Below, piece after piece: positions 17,139 to 24,617 of a stretch of 64,000 nt of DNA. A model generated the notes under the pieces. The model did no database searches. It was given only the letters and a program-made list of their open reading frames with translations, and had not been told where the DNA came from. The position numbers and the translations under genes were made by a program. How positions within the stretch are numbered: the stretch's first letter is position 1; every line of letters starts with the position of its first letter. This stretch comes from Alphaproteobacteria bacterium SO-S41 (GTDB lineage: Bacteria; Pseudomonadota; Alphaproteobacteria; Micropepsales; Micropepsaceae): the NCBI GenBank assembly GCA_019670725.1, contig AP024629.1, positions 2,232,001 through 2,296,000 on the forward strand. The letters run 5' to 3'.

Positions 17139-19004
17139 ATGACGGCATCCGGCGGCAAACCGGGCGATGGGAAGGCGATCAAGGCCGCTCTTCGTTCGCT
17201 TGCCGCCGACGAGCGGGAAGGCGTCTACCAGGCCGCGATCGATGCGATCGCCGAGGATGTCTCGTCATCGCCGGACCTCGTGGAGTCGGTGCTCGCCGAA
17301 ACCGCGCCGGAATTCGCCCTCAGCCCCGTCGTCAGCATCGTCGATGAGACCTGGCTCGCCGGGGCGGCGATCCTCGACCAGCGCATCCTCCACGCCGATC
17401 CGGGGCTCGATATCGCGCCGGGCGGTGAGGGTCTCGAAAACCTGCGGCGGCTGGCCGCCCGTGCCGCGCGCGCGCCGCGGGCCTTCGCCATGCTGCGCCT
17501 CGCCGACGGCTCGCTGGCGGTCGCGGTGGCGGCGCGAGGCGAGCAGGCGGCGGCCTGGCCGCTTGGCCCAGAGGTGCGCGCGGCGCTGGGCAATAGCGGC
17601 CGGGCGACGGCGGTGCTGGCCTTCGCACCCGGCAGCGAGGCGGGACTGGAAGGCATCATCGCCAACGCCTTCGGGCTCAATCGCAGCGAAGCGCGGCTGG
17701 GCGCCGTGCTGTTTCGCGGCCTCGGCGTGGACGAGGCGGCGGGCGAGATCGGCATGACGGTCGGCACGGCGCGCAAGACGGCGCGCTCGCTGCTGCGCAA
17801 GACCGGGACGCTGCGCCGGGCCGGCCTCACCGCCCGCATCGCCGAACTGCTGGCGGGCCATTATCTGAGGGTCCGCGACCGGGCCGAGCTGATCCAGGAG
17901 GCGTTCTCGCTGTCGGCGGCGGAGGCGCGGGTCGCCGAAGCGGTGGCGCATGGCCTGACCGTCCGCGAGATCGCCGACCGCCGGCGGGTCAGCGCGCATA
18001 CCGTGCGGACCCAGCTCAATGCCGCGCTGCTGAAGACCGGCATCGCCCGTGCCTCGGATCTCGCCCGCATTCTCGTCAATCTCTGCGCGCTGGTGTCCTG
18101 GACCAGTTGCAGCGAGCCGCAGCGCCAGGACCAGCGCCTGCTGATCGCCGCGACGCGGATGATCCCGGCCGAAGGCACGCGGCGTATCGCGGCGGCCGAT
18201 TACGGTCCGGCCAAGGGTGCGCCGGTGCTCTCGTTCCACCCGGGCCTCAGCTATCGCTGGGTGCGCCGACGGTTGCGCGAGGCGTTCCAGGCGCGGGGGT
18301 TCCGCACCCTCTGCTACGATCGCGCGGGCTGCGGCCTCAGCGATATCGCCGAGGGGAACGTGCTGGACCTGGCGGCGGATGACGCGGCGCGGGTGCTCGA
18401 CCGGTTCCGGGTCGAGCGCACGCGGATCTTCGCCAGCTTCGGCGGCGCGGCGCCCGCGGTCGCCTTCGCGGCGCGGCATCCCGACCGGGTCGCGGAAGCC
18501 GTACTGCTGATGCCGCGCCCGTCACGCTCCATCACCACGCACCCGTCGAGCCTGAAGGGGCTGTGGCACGCCTTCGCCGAGCGGCCGGGCGTCGCCGACA
18601 GTTTCTACAACACGGTTCGCCTGGCGGTGGGGTCGCGGTTCTGGCGGTGGCTGCAGGCGCAGGTCGCGCGCGGCACGCCGGCCGATCGCGCGACCATGCG
18701 GGACGATGCCTATAACGACGAGCGGATCGCCGAGATCTACGCCTCGTTCGCGCGGACGGCACGGGGGACGCTCGACCTCGACCGCGCCTATCGCACGGGC
18801 TGGCCGCGGCCGGAGCGGGTCGGCGGCACGCGGTGGACGATCGTGACGACCGCTGCCTCCCCATCACAGGGCGGCGAGAGCGATGCGGATGCGTGGGGCT
18901 GGCTGCCCGGCCTGCAGCGCGTGGCGCTGCCGCAGGCCGGCCGGTTCGCGATGCACACCCATGCGGACGAGATCGCCGCCTGCTTCGCGCCGCCGGCGTC
19001 CTGA
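17139..19004 (+). CDS. Fusion of two LuxR-type HTH domains to an alpha/beta-hydrolase domain
   Basis: A 621-residue protein of unusual layout. Residues 1-170 are an Ala-rich domain of unknown function. Residues about 178-235 form one LuxR-type HTH (LNRSEARLGAVLFRGLGVDE, then AGEIGMTVGTARKTARSLL). Residues about 257-313 form a second (LSAAEARVAEAVAHGLTVRE, IADRRRVSAHTVRTQL). Residues about 334-616 look like an alpha/beta-hydrolase: an HPGLSYRW loop, LCYDRAGCGLSD, a nucleophile elbow FASFGGAAPA (Ser433, with Ala in place of the first Gly) and late histidines in FAMHTHADE. It may couple sensing of an ester or lactone to transcription, but no ligand can be named. It starts 5 bp after the parC stop. 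Confidence 0.75.
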   Translation: MTASGGKPGDGKAIKAALRSLAADEREGVYQAAIDAIAEDVSSSPDLVESVLAETAPEFALSPVVSIVDETWLAGAAILDQRILHADPGLDIAPGGEGLENLRRLAARAARAPRAFAMLRLADGSLAVAVAARGEQAAAWPLGPEVRAALGNSGRATAVLAFAPGSEAGLEGIIANAFGLNRSEARLGAVLFRGLGVDEAAGEIGMTVGTARKTARSLLRKTGTLRRAGLTARIAELLAGHYLRVRDRAELIQEAFSLSAAEARVAEAVAHGLTVREIADRRRVSAHTVRTQLNAALLKTGIARASDLARILVNLCALVSWTSCSEPQRQDQRLLIAATRMIPAEGTRRIAAADYGPAKGAPVLSFHPGLSYRWVRRRLREAFQARGFRTLCYDRAGCGLSDIAEGNVLDLAADDAARVLDRFRVERTRIFASFGGAAPAVAFAARHPDRVAEAVLLMPRPSRSITTHPSSLKGLWHAFAERPGVADSFYNTVRLAVGSRFWRWLQAQVARGTPADRATMRDDAYNDERIAEIYASFARTARGTLDLDRAYRTGWPRPERVGGTRWTIVTTAASPSQGGESDADAWGWLPGLQRVALPQAGRFAMHTHADEIAACFAPPAS

Positions 19005-19007
19005 GGC

Positions 19008-19766
19008 CTAGGCGGGCGCCCGCGCAACGGTCGCGCCGAGCCGTTCGTAGACCCGAAGCTCCTCAGGCGCGACGTCGCTGGTCGTCAGGATCGTCGCGAT
19101 CGCCGTGACCGGAGCGATGAGGAAGGGTGACGCCGCGCCCAGCTTCTCGGGCGACGCCAGAACGACGGTTTCAGCGGCGGCAGCGATCAGCGCGCGTTTG
19201 ATCGCGGCCTCCTCAGCATCGCCCGTCGTCAGGCCGGTCTCCGGGTGGATGCCCGTAACGCCGAGGAAGAAGAGGTCGGCCCTGATCCGCGCGATCGCCT
19301 CCATCGCCAGTGTGCCCGTCGCGACCATCGAATGGCGGAAGAGGCGGCCGCCGATGAGGATGACCTCCGCGGCGTGATCGGCGAGTTCGGCCGCAACGAG
19401 CGGACTGTGCGTGACCAGCGTCGCGCGCAGCCCCGGATCGATCTGGCGGGCGAGCTGCACCGCCGTCGTGCCGCCGTCGATGAAGGCGACCTGGCCCGAA
19501 CGGATCATCGCCGCCGCCGCGCGGCCGATGGCCGTCTTTTCGGCGGTCGAAACGGCCTGGCGTTTTTCGAGATTCTGGACGGCCGGCGAGGCGGGAAGGG
19601 CGCCGCCATGGACGCGCTGCAGCAGCCCGTCGCGCGCGAGGTCGCGCAGGTCGCGACGGATCGTGTCTTCGGAAATGTCGAGATCGACGGCGACCGACCG
19701 CGCGACGACGCGGCCGTCGCGGCGAAGGATCGAGAGGATGTGTTTCTTGCGCTGCTGCGTCAGCAT
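19008..19766 (-). CDS. DeoR-family transcriptional regulator
   Basis: A 252-residue repressor. The N-terminal winged helix reads VARSVAVDLDISEDTIRRDL then LARDGLLQRVHGGALP, the DeoR signature. The C-terminal DeoRC domain, which binds sugar phosphates, has AFIDGGTTAVQLARQI and FFLGVTGIHPETGLTTGDAE. It is divergent from a Nudix hydrolase gene, and four 10-bp-spaced repeats lie between the two starts. The regulator probably controls both genes from that site. The effector is not identifiable from sequence alone. Confidence 0.9.
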   Translation of the reverse strand: MLTQQRKKHILSILRRDGRVVARSVAVDLDISEDTIRRDLRDLARDGLLQRVHGGALPASPAVQNLEKRQAVSTAEKTAIGRAAAAMIRSGQVAFIDGGTTAVQLARQIDPGLRATLVTHSPLVAAELADHAAEVILIGGRLFRHSMVATGTLAMEAIARIRADLFFLGVTGIHPETGLTTGDAEEAAIKRALIAAAAETVVLASPEKLGAASPFLIAPVTAIATILTTSDVAPEELRVYERLGATVARAPA

Positions 19767-19790
19767 GATTGACTCCGGTCGTGCGCGAAT

Positions 19791-19830
19791 TTACACGATA
19801 AAGAACGATAGTACACGAAATTACACGATC
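19791..19830. promoter_or_regulatory. Four tandem 10-bp repeats, candidate DeoR operator
   Basis: The 40 bases divide into ttacacgata, aagaacgata, gtacacgaaa and ttacacgatc. ACGA recurs at exactly 10-bp intervals (19795, 19805, 19815, 19825), and TACACGA occurs in units 1, 3 and 4. The array ends one base before the ATG of the Nudix gene and lies 25 bp from the DeoR start. Repeats spaced one helical turn apart suggest cooperative binding on one DNA face. Confidence 0.7.
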
Positions 19831-20436
19831 ATGCATGAAATCGCGCTGGCCGACCGGATAAAGATCAAGGAAATCCGCCTTTTGTCGGATGACTGGTACG
19901 TTCTGCGGAAAACGACGTTCGAGTGGCTGCGGGCCGACGGGCGCTGGCAGACGCAGAGCCGCGAGACTTACGACCGCGGCAATGGCGCGACGCTGCTGCC
20001 CTATAACCTTGCCCAGCGGACGGTCGTGCTGACCCGGCAGTTCCGCTACCCCACCTATGCCAACGGCTATGACCGGCTGCTCATCGAGGCGCCGGCGGGC
20101 CTGCTCGACAACGCGGCGCCCGAGGCGCGCATCCGGGCCGAGGTCGAGGAGGAAACCGGCTATCGGCTCGGCGCGGTCAGCAAGATCTTCGAATGCTTCA
20201 TGAGCCCCGGCTCGGTGACCGAGCGGCTGCACTTCTTCGTCGCGCCGTATGACGCGGCGATGCGGGTCGGCCGCGGTGGCGGCGTCGAGGCCGAGGGTGA
20301 AGAGATCGAGGTGCTGGAGCTGCCGTTCGACCGCGCACTGGAAATGGTCGCGACCGGCGCGATCGCCGACGCCAAGACGATCATGCTGCTGCAATACGCG
20401 GCGCTGACCCTGTTCGCGGTCTCTAGCGCGGGTTGA
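19831..20436 (+). CDS. NudK-like Nudix hydrolase
   Basis: A 201-residue Nudix protein resembling GDP-mannose/ADP-ribose pyrophosphatases of the NudK group. The Nudix box is in the region APAGLLDNAAPEAR followed by AEVEEETGY. It differs slightly from the strict pattern because Ala precedes the first catalytic Glu. The segment MSPGSVTERLHFFVAPY is typical of NudK-type enzymes. The start is ATG 19831, immediately after the 10-bp repeat array, so a regulator bound there would block transcription or translation. Its 3' end overlaps the convergent bpt gene by 14 bp. The substrate is inferred only at the nucleoside-diphosphate-sugar level. Confidence 0.85.
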   Translation: MHEIALADRIKIKEIRLLSDDWYVLRKTTFEWLRADGRWQTQSRETYDRGNGATLLPYNLAQRTVVLTRQFRYPTYANGYDRLLIEAPAGLLDNAAPEARIRAEVEEETGYRLGAVSKIFECFMSPGSVTERLHFFVAPYDAAMRVGRGGGVEAEGEEIEVLELPFDRALEMVATGAIADAKTIMLLQYAALTLFAVSSAG

Positions 20437-21166
20437 AACGGGTCCAGCCGTCGGGGCCGTGGCCTTCCAGCGGCTGGTAGCGCGCCTTGTAGGCCATCTT
20501 GCGGCACTCCTCGACGAGATAGCCGAGATAGACATGGGGCAGGCCGCCGGCCCGGGCGCGCTCGATATGGTGCAGCACCATGAAGCTGCCGAGGCTGCGT
20601 CTGTCGAATTCGGGATCAAAGAAGCTGTAGATCATCGACAGCCCGTCGCTCATGACGTCAGTCAAGGCGCAGGCGATCAGCCGCCCCTTGTCGCGCGGCC
20701 GGTCCGGCGGCAGGCGGTATTCGACGATCTGGGTATCGACCGTCGTGTCCTCGATCATCGCGACGAAATCGAGGATGCCCATGCCCGACATGCCGCCGCC
20801 CTTGTGGCGGTGATCGAGATAGGCCTTCAGCAGATAGAACTGCTCCTCGCTGGCGATGGGATCGACGGCCTCGGCGGTGACGCCGGCATTCGCCTCCAGC
20901 ACCCGCTTGAAGCCCCGCGAGGGCTCGAACGCGTCCACCAGGATGCGCACCGAGGTGCAGGCGCTGCAGCCGTCGCAGGCGGGGCGGTAGGCGATGTTCT
21001 GGCTGCGGCGGAAGCCGACCTTGGCCAGGCTCTCATGGATCTGGCGCGCCAGCGGGCCGGTCAGCTTGGTGAAGACCTTCCGCTCCATCCGGCCCGGCAG
21101 ATAGGGGCAGACCGTCGGCTGGGTCAGGTAGAATTGCGGAAACCGGGTGCCGAGTTGTTCGGTCAT
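20423..21166 (-). CDS. bpt: Aspartate/glutamate leucyltransferase
   Basis: Bpt transfers leucine from Leu-tRNA to proteins with N-terminal Asp or Glu, marking them for the N-degron pathway. The 247-residue product resembles eukaryotic ATE1. The N-terminal domain has the cysteine cluster CPYLPG and ACDGCSAC, and the GNAT-like C-terminal domain includes MSDGLSMIYSFFDPEFDRRS and PHVYLGYLVEECRKMAYKA. I took the start at MTEQLGTRFPQFYLT (ATG 21166); an in-frame start four codons earlier also exists. It converges on the Nudix gene with a 14-bp overlap. Confidence 0.93.
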   Translation of the reverse strand: MTEQLGTRFPQFYLTQPTVCPYLPGRMERKVFTKLTGPLARQIHESLAKVGFRRSQNIAYRPACDGCSACTSVRILVDAFEPSRGFKRVLEANAGVTAEAVDPIASEEQFYLLKAYLDHRHKGGGMSGMGILDFVAMIEDTTVDTQIVEYRLPPDRPRDKGRLIACALTDVMSDGLSMIYSFFDPEFDRRSLGSFMVLHHIERARAGGLPHVYLGYLVEECRKMAYKARYQPLEGHGPDGWTRFNPR

Positions 21167-21206
21167 GATGGACAGCATGGCACCGCCAGCGGGCGGCGCA
21201 AGGCGC

Positions 21207-22115
21207 TTAAGGCTTGGCGCCGGCGGGCAAAGGCGGGGCCTCGCGCAGCAAGACGATGGTGATCCGCCGGTTTGCCGAGGCGTAGGGGTCTTCGGGAAGC
21301 AGCGGCTCGGAACCCGCCTTGCCGGTCACGGCATAGACCCGGTCGGCAGGCACGCCGTCGGCCATCAGGATCTTCAGCGTGGCGTTGGCCCGGTCGGTCG
21401 AGAGGTTCCAGTTGTTGTAGCCGTTGGCGCCTTCGAACTGGCCGTTGTCGGTGTGGCCGGAGATGGTGATGCGGTTCGGCAGCTTCAGCACGATCTTGGC
21501 GACTTCGGTCAGCAGGCGCTTGATGCGGTCGGTCGGCTCGGGCGAGCCGGCGGCGAACATCGGGCGGCCTTCCTGGTCCACGAGCTGGAGCCGCAGGCCC
21601 TCGGGCGTGATGTCGACCAGGATCTGCTTCGACAGTTCGGCGAGGTCCGGCATGTCCTGCATCGCCTGGCGCAGCGACATTTCGGCGGCCTCGAAATCGC
21701 GTTCTTCGGAGGCGGACTGTTCCTGCGCCTCGACATCCTCGGCGGACGGGCGGATTTCCTCGGCCGGCACGGATTCGGTCGGCGGCGAGTCATTGTCTTT
21801 CGTCTTGGTGGTCTCGGGCGCCATCTTGACGACAACGGCCACCGCGCCGCCGCTCTTGCCGCCGTTTTCGCCGAAGCTGGTGCCGTCCAGAATGCCGCCT
21901 GCGCCGCTGGTCGAGCGGCTGACGGAGGCGGGGGCGAAGTAGTCGGCGATGCCGCGTTTCTGCTCGGGGCTGGTCGTATTGATTAGCCACATCAGCAGGA
22001 AGAAGGCCATCATCGCGGTCACGAAGTCGGCGTAGGCGACTTTCCAGGCGCCGCCGTGGTGGCCGCCATGGCCACCCTTCTTGATCTTCTTGATGATGAT
22101 GGCGTCGTCAGCCAT
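21207..22115 (-). CDS. motB: Flagellar motor stator protein MotB
   Basis: MotB is the peptidoglycan-anchored stator subunit that carries protons with MotA. The 302-residue product has a positively charged, His/Gly-rich N-terminus (IIIKKIKKGGHGGHHGG). One transmembrane helix carries the proton-binding aspartate (YADFVTAMMAFFLLMWLINT, about residues 28-47). A plug-like segment (PEQKRGIADYF), a long acidic linker and an OmpA-like peptidoglycan-binding domain from about residue 165 follow (ITISGHTDNGQFEG, NLSTDRANATLKIL). No motA or other flagellar gene is near, so it is an orphan stator gene. Confidence 0.93.
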   Translation of the reverse strand: MADDAIIIKKIKKGGHGGHHGGAWKVAYADFVTAMMAFFLLMWLINTTSPEQKRGIADYFAPASVSRSTSGAGGILDGTSFGENGGKSGGAVAVVVKMAPETTKTKDNDSPPTESVPAEEIRPSAEDVEAQEQSASEERDFEAAEMSLRQAMQDMPDLAELSKQILVDITPEGLRLQLVDQEGRPMFAAGSPEPTDRIKRLLTEVAKIVLKLPNRITISGHTDNGQFEGANGYNNWNLSTDRANATLKILMADGVPADRVYAVTGKAGSEPLLPEDPYASANRRITIVLLREAPPLPAGAKP

Positions 22116-22231
22116 GAGGGTGGTCGGACCTGGCGCATAAAGCGCCGCCGGCCGGACGACGCCTCTCGCACCTTTGCGGCGTCGGCCTTAAGAAGCGGTG
22201 AACAGTTTTTAACGAACGGCATGGTTTGGGC

Positions 22232-22711
22232 ATGACGACAGAAATACGCAGGCTGCGCGACGCGCTCGGATGCTTCACGACCGGGGTGTGCGTCGTCACC
22301 GCCGCAACCGACACCGGCGTCATCGGGCTGACGATCAATTCGTTCGCCTCGGTGTCGCTCGATCCGCCTCTGGTGCTGTGGAGCCTCGATCGCGCCTCGG
22401 ACCGGGCCGAGGCGTTTCATATCGTGGACCGCTTCGCGATCAATGTGCTCAGCGAGGAGATGCAGGCGATCTCGTCCGCGCTCGCCAAGAAGGGCGCGCA
22501 TGCGGTGCCTGTCGAGGCGCTGGACCCCGGCCCGCACGAAGTGCCAATCCTGCACGGCGCGCTCGCGCAGTTCATCTGCACCGTTGAGAACCGTCATGAC
22601 GGCGGCGACCACGTGATCTTCGTCGGCCGGGTGACCGAGTTCCGCCAGAGCGAGGGCGCGGCGCCGCTGATCTATTATCGCGGCAAGTATCGCACGCTGG
22701 CGGAGGCGTAG
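22232..22711 (+). CDS. Flavin reductase-like (FMN-binding split barrel) protein
   Basis: A 159-residue member of the flavin reductase family that reduces FMN or FAD with NAD(P)H, often serving a two-component monooxygenase. Landmarks are the opening LRDALGCFTTGVCVVTA, GLTINSFASVSLDPPLVLW and VIFVGRVTEF near the end. ATG 22232 was chosen over a TTG two codons upstream. It heads a short operon, with 3 bp to the next gene and then an ATGA overlap with a TetR regulator. No monooxygenase partner is adjacent. Confidence 0.88.
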   Translation: MTTEIRRLRDALGCFTTGVCVVTAATDTGVIGLTINSFASVSLDPPLVLWSLDRASDRAEAFHIVDRFAINVLSEEMQAISSALAKKGAHAVPVEALDPGPHEVPILHGALAQFICTVENRHDGGDHVIFVGRVTEFRQSEGAAPLIYYRGKYRTLAEA

Positions 22712-22714
22712 GGC

Positions 22715-23581
22715 ATGGCGCGGGTCGCATTTCTCGGGCTCGGCGTGATGGGCGGTCCGATGGCGGGCCATCTCGTCCGCGCCGGCCACGAGGTGACGGT
22801 CTACAACCGCACCACGGCCAAGGCGCTGACCTGGGCGCAGAACAATGCCGGCTGGGCCGCGCAGAAGCCGGCCGCCGCGGTGGCCGGCGCGGAGATCGTC
22901 TTCGCCTGTGTCGGGCGCGACGACGATGTGCGCGCGGTAACGACGGCGCCCGAGGGTGCCTTTGCGGCGATGGCGCCGGGCGCAATCTTTGTCGATCACA
23001 CGACGACCTCGGCGGCGCTGGCGCGCGAGCTGGACGAGGCGGCGCGAGCGAAGGGGCTCAGCTTCGTCGATGCGCCCGTCAGCGGCGGGCAGGCGGGGGC
23101 CGAGAAGGGCCAGCTCACCGTCATGTGCGGCGGCGCGGCCGAGGATTATGCGAAGGTCGAGCCGGTCATCGCCGCCTATGCGAAGATGCAGCGCCTGCTG
23201 GGGCCTGCGGGCTCGGGCCAGCTCGCCAAGATGGTCAACCAGATCTGCATCGCCGGTGTGGTCCAAGGCGTCTCCGAAGGCCTCGCCTTCGCGGCCAATG
23301 CCGGGCTCGACGGCAAGGCGGTGATCGACGTCATCTCCAAGGGTGCGGCGCAGTCGTGGCAGATGGAGAACCGCCACGCGACGATGATCGAGGACAAGTT
23401 CGACTTCGGCTTCGCCGTCGAATGGATGCGCAAGGATCTCGGCATCGCGCTGGACGAGGCGCGGCGCAACGGATCGCAACTGCCGGTGACGGCGCTGGTC
23501 GATCAGTTCTATGCCGAGGTCGAGGCGATGGGCGGCAAGCGTTGGGACACGTCCAGCCTGATCGCTCGGCTGCGTGGATGA
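22715..23581 (+). CDS. Beta-hydroxyacid dehydrogenase (3-hydroxyisobutyrate dehydrogenase family)
   Basis: A 288-residue NAD(P)-dependent dehydrogenase. The Rossmann motif is FLGLGVMGGPMAGHLVRAG at the N-terminus, with VDAPVSGGQAGAEKG near residue 114. The catalytic-lysine segment is GQLAKMVNQ near residue 171. The C-terminal helical domain has FDFGFAVEWMRKDLGIALDE. Within the family it could act on 3-hydroxyisobutyrate, tartronate semialdehyde or a related acid. Valine-catabolism genes lie about 2 kb away (25.7-28.3 kb), so HIBADH activity is possible but unproven. It lies between a flavin reductase and a TetR gene. Confidence 0.85.
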   Translation: MARVAFLGLGVMGGPMAGHLVRAGHEVTVYNRTTAKALTWAQNNAGWAAQKPAAAVAGAEIVFACVGRDDDVRAVTTAPEGAFAAMAPGAIFVDHTTTSAALARELDEAARAKGLSFVDAPVSGGQAGAEKGQLTVMCGGAAEDYAKVEPVIAAYAKMQRLLGPAGSGQLAKMVNQICIAGVVQGVSEGLAFAANAGLDGKAVIDVISKGAAQSWQMENRHATMIEDKFDFGFAVEWMRKDLGIALDEARRNGSQLPVTALVDQFYAEVEAMGGKRWDTSSLIARLRG

Positions 23582-24171
23582 GCCGACTCGACGAAGGCCG
23601 GGCGCGGTTGCTGGCGGCGGCGCGCCGCGCGGCGACCGAAACCGCGGCCTCGCGGGTCTCGCTGCGCGATATCGCCAAGGCCGCCGGCCTGTCGCCCGCC
23701 GCCTGCTATCGCTATTTTCCCTCGCGCGAGCGGCTGGCCGATGCGCTGGCGGCGGAGGTCTGTGCCGAGATCGTCGCCGCCGCGCGCGGGGCAGCGGCTC
23801 TGGAAACCGAACCGTATGAGCGGCTGACGGCCGCGGCCCATGCCTATCTCGTCTACGCCGTCGCCAATCGCGGCGCGTTCGATCTCGCTTTCGAGCGGGC
23901 GGAGGGCGACTGGGCGGCGGCCGAGCGCAGTGTTGCGGGGGCCGAGATCGCCCATCTCTTCGCGGACCTCGCCGAACGTCCCGGCGCGGGTCCTGCTCTG
24001 TGGGGCGCCGTGCATGGCCTCGTCGATCTGCTCATCAAGGGCATCATCGATGTCGGTCAGCGCGAGCACGGCGCCAGCGTGATCCCCTCGCGGGGAAACA
24101 CGCTGATGCGCGGGCTGCTGGAAGGCCTGCTTACTTCTTCAGCGAGTCGCGAATCTCGCGCAGCAGAATGA
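23578..24171 (+). CDS. TetR/AcrR-family transcriptional regulator
   Basis: A 197-residue regulator. The N-terminal HTH reads VSLRDIAKAAGLSPAACYRYFPSRE-type sequence: SLRDIAKAAGLSPAACYRY, then FPSRERLADAL. The ligand-binding domain is Ala-rich and its ligand is unknown. The start ATG 23578 overlaps the stop of the dehydrogenase in ATGA, so the three genes from 22232 form one operon and the regulator probably represses it. Its last 41 bp overlap the convergent mscL gene on the opposite strand. Confidence 0.88.
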   Translation: MSRLDEGRARLLAAARRAATETAASRVSLRDIAKAAGLSPAACYRYFPSRERLADALAAEVCAEIVAAARGAAALETEPYERLTAAAHAYLVYAVANRGAFDLAFERAEGDWAAAERSVAGAEIAHLFADLAERPGAGPALWGAVHGLVDLLIKGIIDVGQREHGASVIPSRGNTLMRGLLEGLLTSSASRESRAAE

Positions 24172-24547
24172 TGTCCTCGGGCGTCACCGCGACGGGCGCC
24201 TCGACCGGCTTCTTGGGCATCAACCGGTTCGCCGCCTTGATCAGCAGGAAGACCGCAAAGGCGACGATCAGGAACTTCACCGCCGCATTGATGAAGAGCC
24301 CGTAATTCAGCGTCGCGACGCCGGCCTTCTGGGCATCGGCGAGGACGGTGTAGAGCGTGTCGCGCCCGCTGAGCTGGATGAACAGGTTCGAAAAGTCGAC
24401 GCCGCCCAGCGCGAGCCCGATCGGCGGCATGATCATGTCGCTGACCAGCGAGGTCACGATGGCCGTGAAGGCCGCGCCGATGATGATACCGACCGCGAGG
24501 TCGAGCACGTTGCCGCGCAGGATGAAGTCTCGGAATTCCTTGATCAT
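24131..24547 (-). CDS. mscL: Large-conductance mechanosensitive channel
   Basis: MscL opens under membrane tension to release solutes on osmotic downshock. The 138-residue product has the classic N-terminus KEFRDFILRGNVLDLAVGII and the first transmembrane helix IGAAFTAIVTSLVSDMIMPP. The second helix is FLIVAFAVFLLIKAANRLM, and a C-terminal cytoplasmic helix (DIILLREIRDSLKK) ends the protein. Its 3' end overlaps the TetR gene by 41 bp in convergent orientation. Confidence 0.96.
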   Translation of the reverse strand: MIKEFRDFILRGNVLDLAVGIIIGAAFTAIVTSLVSDMIMPPIGLALGGVDFSNLFIQLSGRDTLYTVLADAQKAGVATLNYGLFINAAVKFLIVAFAVFLLIKAANRLMPKKPVEAPVAVTPEDIILLREIRDSLKK

Positions 24548-24617
24548 GGTCGTCTCCGATGGCTGCAGCTGAATCTGTGCTGCCAGTCAAAGACGGATCG
24601 GCGGGAACGTCCAGCGT

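Noticed and set aside
14846-17182. Very long open reading frame antisense to parC (over 700 codons)
   Set aside because: It is a GC-bias shadow: its product is a low-complexity run of Arg, Asp, Leu and Gln without family motifs, and the sense frame is a full ParC. The same applies to the antisense frames opposite hppA (40153-42381) and the amidase (54860-56683).
22715-23581. Firm assignment of the hydroxyacid dehydrogenase as mmsB
   Set aside because: The motifs fit several beta-hydroxyacid dehydrogenases and it is not in the valine operon itself, so no gene symbol was given.
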